A DNA stretch of 64,000 nucleotides from Pseudomonadaceae bacterium (GTDB taxonomy: Bacteria; Pseudomonadota; Gammaproteobacteria; Pseudomonadales; Azotimanducaceae), in contig JANSXA010000001.1 in assembly GCA_024743175.1 (NCBI GenBank), positions 457,656 to 521,655 of the forward strand. The letters are read 5' to 3'. The position numbers and the translations under genes were made by a program. Below are positions 31,914 to 39,169 of this stretch, piece by piece; the stretch's first letter is position 1, and each line of letters begins with the position of its first letter. The notes under the pieces are model-generated. The model did no database searches. It saw nothing but the letters and a program-made list of their open reading frames with translations, and was not told where the DNA came from.

Positions 31914-33256
31914 TAAAATAGACGAAGCAGATCGTTGTAGGTGGCGAATATCACCATTGTGCCCACCAAAAACAACCCTACCTGCACACCCAGCACCTGA
32001 ATTCTTTCAGGGATGGGCTTGCCAGTGACCAGTTCCGCAGTGTGCATAACCACATGGCCGCCATCAAGGATGGGCACCGGCAACAGGTTAAAAACCCCAA
32101 GCGAAACACTGAGAAAGGCGAGGATGCCAACAAAAGAGCGCCAGCTGTATTTCGCAGAATCACCTGCCACCTGAGCAATACTGATGGGACCGGACAGATT
32201 TTTAACCGACACCTGACCGGTAAACATTTTTTTGACCACAGACAAAATCATCACAGTCTTGTCCCAGGTCTCATTAACGCCGACGCCAAGCGCACTTATG
32301 ACACTGTGTGATACCTCTATCTGCGGCTGATAGACACCAATTGAACCGATCTCAGTGCCATCGGCGAGGACGCGGCTACCTGGGGTTGCACTGATTTGCA
32401 TCTGGCGCCCGTCGCGGTAAAGGTCAATAGCGATTCGCTGATTGGGATATGCTTCAATTTGCCCGGCCCAGTCCGCCCAGGACAGGACCGGTTCACCGTT
32501 GACCGCAGTAACAAAGTCACCGGGCTCAAGCCCTGCCTGCTCCGCTGGAGAGCCTGCCACCAGCTGACCCATCACGCTCAGCACAACGGGCTGTATACCT
32601 AGAGAGCCGATGACGTCAGGCTCGCCGACACCTTCGTGCCAGTTGTTTATCGGTACATCAACGGTAAACGAGCGGTCTGTCTGAAGATCACGTACACCCA
32701 GGGCAATCGTACCGCTCTCCCCCAGTCGGTCAGTGAGACCAAGACCGATGTCCTGCCAACCGTTAGCGACGCGGCCGTCAACACTGAGAATCTGCACAGG
32801 TTGATCAAGACCGGATAGCGCAGCGGGGCTGTTTTCTTCAGCGGGCGCAACCATGGGTGTGATATTGGTGGTGCCGGCGACAGCCAGTGCCCAGTAAACC
32901 AGTATCGCAAGAATGAAATTAGCAAACGGCCCGCCTAACGAAATGGCGATCCGCCAGGCAGGATGCAGATCCATGAAAGACACTGTACCCGGCGGTACCT
33001 CGATTTCTGCCTCCTCCTCGGACAGCATGTCCCGTTCGTCGTACATGCGTACATAGCCGCCCAGAGGAATCATCGCCAGGGTGAACTGGGTGCCGTGTCT
33101 ATCTGTACGGGAGAGCAGCGGACGCCCGAACCCAACCGAGAAGCGCAGAATGCCGACGCCTGACCAGCGGGCGACAATATAGTGGCCAAACTCATGGAAG
33201 GTCACCAGGACGCCAAGTACAGCAATAAAAGCTAATGGGTAATGCAATAAATCCAC
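31913..33256 (-). CDS. rseP: Site-2 intramembrane protease RseP
   Basis: Cuts the anti-sigma factor RseA/MucA in the membrane to release sigma-E/AlgU, and clears signal-peptide remnants. The zinc site HEFGH is His21-Glu22-His25. A second conserved motif NLLPVPILDGGHV lies near the C-terminus. Two PDZ domains lie between (VLSVMGQLVAGSPAEQAGLEPGDFV and an upstream copy). The length of 447 residues is normal. In Pseudomonas dxr lies between cdsA and this gene; here only 82 non-coding bases remain. Confidence 0.97.
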   Translation of the reverse strand: MDLLHYPLAFIAVLGVLVTFHEFGHYIVARWSGVGILRFSVGFGRPLLSRTDRHGTQFTLAMIPLGGYVRMYDERDMLSEEEAEIEVPPGTVSFMDLHPAWRIAISLGGPFANFILAILVYWALAVAGTTNITPMVAPAEENSPAALSGLDQPVQILSVDGRVANGWQDIGLGLTDRLGESGTIALGVRDLQTDRSFTVDVPINNWHEGVGEPDVIGSLGIQPVVLSVMGQLVAGSPAEQAGLEPGDFVTAVNGEPVLSWADWAGQIEAYPNQRIAIDLYRDGRQMQISATPGSRVLADGTEIGSIGVYQPQIEVSHSVISALGVGVNETWDKTVMILSVVKKMFTGQVSVKNLSGPISIAQVAGDSAKYSWRSFVGILAFLSVSLGVFNLLPVPILDGGHVVMHTAELVTGKPIPERIQVLGVQVGLFLVGTMVIFATYNDLLRLF

Positions 33257-33338
33257 AATCTGCTCTTTTTAAACCCGCTTGATACACATTTTAGTCTGAA
33301 CCTCGTCTGAATTGGATGCCTGGAACGGACAATGGTTC

Positions 33339-34136
33339 CTACACCCAGACCAGGGCAAAAACCGGCAGCACAGCCAGCAGCGAATCGATGCGATCCAGTA
33401 CGCCGCCGTGGCCGGGCAGCAGTGTGCCAGAATCTTTCACACCACTGGACCTTTTCATAACACTCTCAAACAGATCACCAAAGACTGAGAGCACAATCAG
33501 GCCCGCGGTCAACGGCAACCAGAGCTTAAGATCAGCGCCCAGCAGACCTGCACCTACGCCGCACAAAACACCAGCGACGAGGAAGCCACCAATTGCACCT
33601 TCCCAACTTTTCCCCGGGCTGACCGCAGGGGCTAGTTTTCTTTTACCCCAGGCGCGGCCGCAGAAATAAGCCCCGATGTCAGCGCCCCAGACCAGCACCA
33701 GCAACCAGACCAACCAGAAACTACCCTGTGGTGCTGAGCGAATAACCACCAGTGCAGACCAGGCTGCGACAAACAGAACCCATCCCAGCAGCCCCATCAA
33801 CAGGCGGTTGCGATAAATCTCCGATCCTCTGGGGAACAACAGGACAGCGATGACCGCACACAACCAGGTCAGAGCGCCAAGCCATAAAGCTGCCGCATAG
33901 GGAACCAGACCAAAATAAAGCCCTGTGGCGAGCAGACCGTAGCCGGCTACATAAAGCAGTTTGTGCAGCGTTTTTTCCAGGTGCAGCAGACTGGCCCATT
34001 CAAAACAGCCCAGCGCAGCGACTGCCCAGAACACCACCGCAAACCATGCAGGTGGCAGCCAGAACACGCCTGCCAGAGCAAGCGGTGCCAGAATAAGGGC
34101 TGTGATGATGCGGCTCAGTAACATATTAGATAACAA
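33339..34136 (-). CDS. cdsA: Phosphatidate cytidylyltransferase
   Basis: Makes CDP-diacylglycerol from phosphatidate and CTP in the inner membrane. It has about seven to eight membrane segments. The family C-terminal signature is recognisable as KRSSGVKDSGTLLPGHGGVLDRIDS, with KSWEGAIGGFLVAG before it. The length is 265 residues. It lies 9 bases after uppS. The next gene is rseP; no dxr is seen. Confidence 0.95.
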   Translation of the reverse strand: MLSNMLLSRIITALILAPLALAGVFWLPPAWFAVVFWAVAALGCFEWASLLHLEKTLHKLLYVAGYGLLATGLYFGLVPYAAALWLGALTWLCAVIAVLLFPRGSEIYRNRLLMGLLGWVLFVAAWSALVVIRSAPQGSFWLVWLLVLVWGADIGAYFCGRAWGKRKLAPAVSPGKSWEGAIGGFLVAGVLCGVGAGLLGADLKLWLPLTAGLIVLSVFGDLFESVMKRSSGVKDSGTLLPGHGGVLDRIDSLLAVLPVFALVWV

Positions 34137-34145
34137 TCGGCGGCA

Positions 34146-34907
34146 CTAACGCCCGCCAAACCGCCTCACACGTCGTTCAAATTCCTGCACTGCATCCTGC
34201 AAATGGGCAGCATCAAAGTCCGGCCAGAAACTCTCGGTGAAGACAAGCTCCGCGTACGCAAGATCCCACAACAGAAAGTTACTGATGCGCTGATCACCCC
34301 CCGTTCGAATCAGCAGGTCAGGATCTGGGATCTGTCCCAGGGCCATGTGACTTGCAAAATCTGCTTCGGTAATCTGATCTGGATCAAGTTCTCCGCTCTG
34401 TGCCTTTCTGGCCATGCTTCTCGCCGCTTCGACGATATCCCAACGGCCACCAAAATTAACCGCCACGCTCAGGTTGAGCTTGGTGTTTGCAGCAGTCAGC
34501 GCTTCGCACTCTGCCATTTTCGCCTGGATGTCCGGGGCAAATCGAGAGCGATCGCCAATCACACGCAGACGTACTTCACGTCGGTTGAGTTCAGCCAGAT
34601 CGTTTTCCATGACGTGTCGCATCAGATCCATCAGCAGACTGATCTCGCGTGTCGGCCGTTGCCAGTTTTCTGTGCTGAAGGCAAACAGGGTCAGGTTTTC
34701 TACACCGAGGTCTGCACAGGCTTCGGCAATTTCACGCAGTCTTTTTGCGCCTGCTCGATGTCCCGCCGCACCGGGCAAATGACGTTTCTTAGCCCAACGA
34801 TGGTTGCCATCCATGATGATTGCAATGTGCTTTGGGACAGCAACCTGCTGCTTCGATTCCAGCTTGTTCAAGGCAGAGGACGTTTGCGGCTTTACGTTTT
34901 TGTTCAT
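34146..34907 (-). CDS. uppS: Undecaprenyl diphosphate synthase
   Basis: Extends farnesyl diphosphate with eight isopentenyl units in cis to make the C55 carrier for peptidoglycan, O-antigen and other glycans. The motif IAIIMDGNHRWAKKR carries the catalytic Asp, and RTGGDQRISNFLLWDLAYAE the diphosphate-binding Arg and Ser-type segment. The length is 253 residues; the first 22 are an unconserved Lys/Gln-rich extension. It lies in frr-uppS-cdsA order and needs isoprenoid precursors, although the MEP genes normally nearby are missing. Confidence 0.96.
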   Translation of the reverse strand: MNKNVKPQTSSALNKLESKQQVAVPKHIAIIMDGNHRWAKKRHLPGAAGHRAGAKRLREIAEACADLGVENLTLFAFSTENWQRPTREISLLMDLMRHVMENDLAELNRREVRLRVIGDRSRFAPDIQAKMAECEALTAANTKLNLSVAVNFGGRWDIVEAARSMARKAQSGELDPDQITEADFASHMALGQIPDPDLLIRTGGDQRISNFLLWDLAYAELVFTESFWPDFDAAHLQDAVQEFERRVRRFGGR

Positions 34908-34938
34908 TTGAATAAAGACCGTACGCTGAGGCGCTGGT

Positions 34939-35496
34939 CTAAAATTCCATCAAATCGGCTTCTTTGCTCGCCAGGGACTTATCGACCTGCGCAACGCGTG
35001 CATCTGTGACACTCTGAATTCGATCTTCGGCGCGATGTGCGTCATCTTCAGTGGCTTCTTTTTCTTTCACCAGCTCACGGATGTCGTTAATTGCATCGCG
35101 ACGGATGTTACGAATGGCAATGCGGCAGTTCTCAGCCTCACTACGCGCTGTTTTTGCCAGATCCTTGCGGTTTTCCTCAGTCAAAGGCGGCAGTGGTACT
35201 CTGATGACGTCTCCGGTGGAAACCGGCGTGATACCAATATCACTTTTTAGAATGGCTTTTTCTATTTCGGGGATAAGCGGCTTTTCCCAGGGAGAAACCG
35301 TTAATGTGCGCCCGTCTTCAACGGATATTGAAGCCACCTGGCTGAGCGGCGTGACGGAACCGTAGTACTCAATTGTCACGGTATCCAGCAAAGAAGGATT
35401 GGCTCGTCCGGTTCTGATTTTTGCGAACGCCTGCTGGAGTGAATCCAGGGATTTACCCATACGTTCGTCTGCATCTTCAACAATCTCATCTATCAT
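34939..35496 (-). CDS. frr: Ribosome recycling factor
   Basis: Splits post-termination ribosomes together with EF-G. The protein is 185 residues with the two-domain L-shape signatures KIRTGRANPSLLDTVTIEYYG and PPLTEENRKDLAKTARSEAENCRIAIRN (a conserved helical arm). It lies between pyrH and uppS, the conserved order, with a 53-base gap after pyrH. Confidence 0.97.
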   Translation of the reverse strand: MIDEIVEDADERMGKSLDSLQQAFAKIRTGRANPSLLDTVTIEYYGSVTPLSQVASISVEDGRTLTVSPWEKPLIPEIEKAILKSDIGITPVSTGDVIRVPLPPLTEENRKDLAKTARSEAENCRIAIRNIRRDAINDIRELVKEKEATEDDAHRAEDRIQSVTDARVAQVDKSLASKEADLMEF

Positions 35497-35549
35497 GATG
35501 ACAACTACCCCTCAAAAGCGTTGGTTATCGGATAAGTCAGCGTTTTATA

Positions 35550-36251
35550 TCAGGCTACCACCCGGGTGCCTATTGATTTGCCGGCTGCAATGTCCTGCAG
35601 AACGTTTGGCGCCATCATATCGAAGACCACCAGCGGCATGGCGTTCTCTTTACAAAGAACGATCGCCGTCAGATCCATAACGCCTAACTGACGCTGTAAA
35701 ACTTCATCGTAGCTGACCGTATCGAACTTACGTGCCTGAGTGTTGTTTTTCGGATCTGCATCGTAAACGCCATCTACGTTCGTGGCTTTCAGCACGGCAT
35801 CGACATTCAGTTCTACACCACGCAGGCATGCCGCTGTATCGGTGGTGAAAAACGGGTTACCTGTGCCGCCACTCAAAATGCAGACCGTGCCTTGCTGCAT
35901 CAGGTCGCGGACTTCGTCGCGATGATAGCCCTCTGCTACCCCGGCAATCGCCATACTCGAAAACAGTTTATTCGGCACGCCGGCCTGGGACAGAAAATCG
36001 CCCATGGCCAGACCATTCATGACTGTCGCCAACATACCCATTCTATCGCCCACGACGCGGTCCATCCCGGACTGCGCCAGATTCTGACCACGGAACAGAT
36101 TGCCACCACCCAGCACTAAAGCCAGTGCAACACCCTGCTCTGTCAGCGCTTTTATATCCTTCGCCAGCTGTTGCAGTACAGCTGGCTCCAGACCGAACCC
36201 GGCATCTCCGCCAAGGGCTTCACCGCTAAGTTTGAGCAGATAGGTAGGCAA
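35550..36251 (-). CDS. pyrH: Uridylate kinase
   Basis: Phosphorylates UMP to UDP; feedback inhibited by UTP in Proteobacteria. YLLKLSGEALGGDAGFG and LALVLGGGNLFRG are the nucleotide-binding motifs, and SGGTGNPFFTTDTAACLRG is the acceptor site. The start is a TTG two bases after the tsf stop, without a clear Shine-Dalgarno, so translation probably depends on tsf. The N-terminus is about 8 residues shorter than in E. coli. The length is 233 residues. Confidence 0.95.
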   Translation of the reverse strand: MPTYLLKLSGEALGGDAGFGLEPAVLQQLAKDIKALTEQGVALALVLGGGNLFRGQNLAQSGMDRVVGDRMGMLATVMNGLAMGDFLSQAGVPNKLFSSMAIAGVAEGYHRDEVRDLMQQGTVCILSGGTGNPFFTTDTAACLRGVELNVDAVLKATNVDGVYDADPKNNTQARKFDTVSYDEVLQRQLGVMDLTAIVLCKENAMPLVVFDMMAPNVLQDIAAGKSIGTRVVA

Positions 36252-36253
36252 CG

Positions 36254-37123
36254 TCAGTCGCTGCCGCCCAGCTGGGCTGCCACTTCAGCGGCGAAATCGG
36301 TGTCGTCCTTTTCTATGCCTTCACCCACTTCAAAGCGGACAAAGCTGACGATTTCTACGCCGGCCGCTTTCGCCAGCGCCCCTACTTTCTGCTTGTCGTC
36401 TTTCACAAAGGGCTGGTCTACCAGACTCACTTCAGCAAGGTATTTTTTAACCCGTCCGTCTACCATTTTCTCAATGATTTCCGGCGGTTTGCCGCTGTCG
36501 TTGGCCTGCGTGGTATAGATTTCCCGTTCTTTTGCCAGGAGTTCGGCAGGCACGTCATCACTTTTCACCACCATGGGGTTCAATGCGGTAACGTGCATAG
36601 CCACATCGCGGCCAAAATCAGCTGCGGGTCCGGACAACTCCACCAGAGCACCTTTGCGATTGTCGCCGTGCAGATAGCTGGCCAGACCACCGTCTGCAGA
36701 GTTAATCACGTGCGCTCTGCGGATGGTGATGTTTTCGCCGATTTCCTGTACCAGGGTTTCACGTTCAGCCTCGAGACCTGCATCCAGCAAAGCCTGCACA
36801 TCGTTATTACCTGCAGCAAAAATCTGATTCAGCACTTTGTCTACAAAGGCAATGAATTTTTCATTCTTGGCTGCGAAATCAGTTTCAATGTTGACCTCAA
36901 CAACCGCGCCACGACTGCCATCATCAGCAACTTTAATACCGAGCAGGCCATCCGCTGTGGTGCGACCGGATTTTTTAGCTGCTTTCAGAGCACTGGACTT
37001 GCGCAGTTCTTCAATCGCCTGCTCGAGATCGCCACCGGTCTCTTCCAGCGCACGCTTGCAGTCCATCATGCCCAGACCCGTACGTTCGCGCAGTTCTTTT
37101 ACCATTGCTGCGGTAATTGCCAT
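36254..37123 (-). CDS. tsf: Elongation factor Ts
   Basis: Guanine nucleotide exchange factor for EF-Tu. The N-terminal UBA-like domain starts ITAAMVKELRERTGLGMMDCKRAL, and the diagnostic IGVNEEF-type core region is represented by VVEVNIETDFAAKNEKF. The length of 289 residues is close to E. coli (283). It lies 6 bases downstream of rpsB, the universal rpsB-tsf operon. Confidence 0.97.
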   Translation of the reverse strand: MAITAAMVKELRERTGLGMMDCKRALEETGGDLEQAIEELRKSSALKAAKKSGRTTADGLLGIKVADDGSRGAVVEVNIETDFAAKNEKFIAFVDKVLNQIFAAGNNDVQALLDAGLEAERETLVQEIGENITIRRAHVINSADGGLASYLHGDNRKGALVELSGPAADFGRDVAMHVTALNPMVVKSDDVPAELLAKEREIYTTQANDSGKPPEIIEKMVDGRVKKYLAEVSLVDQPFVKDDKQKVGALAKAAGVEIVSFVRFEVGEGIEKDDTDFAAEVAAQLGGSD

Positions 37124-37129
37124 ATCAGC

Positions 37130-38005
37130 TTACTCCTTGTCTGCTGCAGGCGTTTCTGCAGCGTCAGGTGCGTCGGTTGTGGTGCTTGCTTCGGTTTCGT
37201 CCTGCTCAGCAAACGCTTCTTCAACGGATGCTGAAACACCTGCGGAAATGTTAGCGGTAGGCGCTGCCGCACTTGCGGCCTCATCGCTGACTTCCACGAA
37301 CTCATCAGGATCAACTTTTAAAGAAGCCTGGTTCTGACCAGCGGCAATAGCGTCCGCTACAGCGGTAACGTAGAGTCGGATCGCGCGTATAGCGTCGTCG
37401 TTGCCTGGGATCACAACATCAACACCATCTGGATCACTGTTGCTGTCAACAATGCCAAACACGGGAATACCCAGCTTGTTGGCTTCACTGATGGCAATGT
37501 GTTCGTGCATCACGTCTATCACAAACAGCGCGTCCGGCAGACCGCCCATGTCTTTGATACCGCCGAGACTGGCAAACAGCTTGTCCATTATCCGGGTTTT
37601 CTGCAGCGCTTCACGCTTTGGCAGCATTTCGAAGGTGCCGTCTTCAGATTGCTTTTCAAGATCCTGCAAACGACGAATCGACTGCCGAATGGTCTTGTAA
37701 TTGGTCAACATACCACCCAGCCAACGCTGGTCGACAAACGGCATACCGACGCGGGACGCCTGCTCGTTCACCACTTTTGCAGCAGCTCTTTTGGTGCCTA
37801 CAAACAGAATTTTATTGCCTTTACGTGCCAGCGTCTGGATTTGTGCCAGAGCATCGTTAAACGCAGGCAGAGTCTGCTCAAGGTTGATGATATGGATTTT
37901 GTTTCGTGCGCCAAACAGGTAAGGCGCCATCTTGGGGTTCCAGAATCTGGTCTGATGGCCAAAATGCACGCCAGCAGCCAGCATATCTCGCATAGATACA
38001 CTCAT
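37130..38005 (-). CDS. rpsB: 30S ribosomal protein S2
   Basis: Ribosomal protein S2 with the signatures [22 protein letters not shown] and [33 protein letters not shown]. The start at 38005 (MSVSMRD) follows GGAG by 6 bases; a longer frame from 38050 would run into the regulatory leader. The C-terminus carries an acidic, Ala/Thr-rich tail of about 50 residues beyond the conserved core, giving 291 residues in total against 241 in E. coli. S2 usually represses its own operon through the leader at 38031-38091. Confidence 0.96.
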   Translation of the reverse strand: MSVSMRDMLAAGVHFGHQTRFWNPKMAPYLFGARNKIHIINLEQTLPAFNDALAQIQTLARKGNKILFVGTKRAAAKVVNEQASRVGMPFVDQRWLGGMLTNYKTIRQSIRRLQDLEKQSEDGTFEMLPKREALQKTRIMDKLFASLGGIKDMGGLPDALFVIDVMHEHIAISEANKLGIPVFGIVDSNSDPDGVDVVIPGNDDAIRAIRLYVTAVADAIAAGQNQASLKVDPDEFVEVSDEAASAAAPTANISAGVSASVEEAFAEQDETEASTTTDAPDAAETPAADKE

Positions 38006-38030
38006 AGTTTTCTCCGGGTTGTTTATCTCG

Positions 38031-38091
38031 GCATATTCCCCATCTCCCAACCGCTTCGAGGCGGCACCCGTGGGGATGCGACGGAATATGC
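38031..38091 (-). ncRNA. Structured rpsB mRNA leader (S2 autoregulatory element candidate)
   Basis: The 5' leader of rpsB folds strongly. GCATATTCC (38031-38039) pairs with GGAATATGC (38083-38091), and the stem extends inward with CATCTCCCA against TGGGGATG-type bases. An internal hairpin CCGC/GCGG caps it near 38051-38064. The element ends about 25 bases before the start codon, spanning the region where gammaproteobacterial rpsB leaders bind S2. The fold is read directly; the S2 role is by family knowledge. The remaining gap to map (38092-38252) should hold the divergent promoters, and I see no further gene there. Confidence 0.65.
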
Positions 38092-38252
38092 TGTATTTGT
38101 GCTGACTACGTTGCAGAGAAACAGATTTCCCCGAAAATAGTCGCGGTTAATCGCGCAGCCGGCAATTGTCATAATTAACGACGATCGTCCTTGCCGCGCG
38201 GCGGGGCGCTTTATACCATAGTTGATTACCCTTCGAAACGAGTTTTATCAAC

Positions 38253-39071
38253 ATGGTGGCCACAGTTACCGACGACACAGACTTAAATGGAATGCGCGCC
38301 GCAGGGCGGGCTGCTGCCAGCGTGTTGGAAATGATCGGCCCGCATGTGGTGCCCGGCGTTACAACAGACGAGCTCAATACCCTCTGTCATAACTACATCG
38401 TAGACGAGTTGGGCTGCATTCCTGCCCCATTGAACTATGGCGGTGGTGGCGGTCAGATGCCCTTTCCCAAATCAATCTGCACTTCGGTCAACCATGTCGT
38501 GTGCCACGGCATTCCCACCCAGAGCAAAACGCTGAAGAACGGTGATGCATTGAATATCGATATTACCGTCATTAAAGACGGCTATCATGGCGACACCAGC
38601 AAGATGTTCTGCATCGGCGAACCCACGGTGCTGGCTAAACGGCTGATCAAAGTCACCCAGGAATGTCTCTATAAAGGCATAGAAGTCGTCAAGGCCGGCG
38701 CGCACCTGGGCGATATTGGCCATGCTATTCAACAACATGCCGAGCGAAATCGCTTCAGTGTGGTGCGCGAGTTCTGCGGCCACGGCATCGGCAAAGTCTT
38801 CCATGACGCACCCCAGGTGCTGCACTACGGACGCCCAGGCTCCGGCATGGCTCTCGAAGAAGGCATGACCTTTACCATCGAACCGATGATCAACGCGGGT
38901 AAAAGACACATTAAAATTCTGCCGGACCAATGGACCGCGGTAACCAAAGACCACAAACTCTCTGCTCAGTGGGAACATACCCTGATGGTGACCAAACAGG
39001 GTTGTGAAATTTTCACGCTGCGTGCCGAAGAAAAGGCCGTCGAACAGGTGCAAAGCGCATCAGTACGTTAA
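38253..39071 (+). CDS. map: Methionine aminopeptidase, type I
   Basis: Removes the initiator Met from nascent proteins. The metal-binding motifs of the pita-bread fold are present: NIDITVIKDGYHGDTSKMF (two Asp), HGIGKVFHDAPQV (His), TFTIEPMIN (Glu) and SAQWEHTLMV (Glu). The length is 272 residues. It diverges from rpsB, as in E. coli and Pseudomonas, and glnD follows with little or no gap. Confidence 0.96.
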   Translation: MVATVTDDTDLNGMRAAGRAAASVLEMIGPHVVPGVTTDELNTLCHNYIVDELGCIPAPLNYGGGGGQMPFPKSICTSVNHVVCHGIPTQSKTLKNGDALNIDITVIKDGYHGDTSKMFCIGEPTVLAKRLIKVTQECLYKGIEVVKAGAHLGDIGHAIQQHAERNRFSVVREFCGHGIGKVFHDAPQVLHYGRPGSGMALEEGMTFTIEPMINAGKRHIKILPDQWTAVTKDHKLSAQWEHTLMVTKQGCEIFTLRAEEKAVEQVQSASVR

Positions 39072-39169
39072 ATCAGGTCATTGAAAGCCGAGCGCAACTC
39101 AACACGCTGCAGGACGGGTTAGCACAAAGGTTCTGGCAGAACGAACCGATCGAAACGCTGCTGCTGGAA

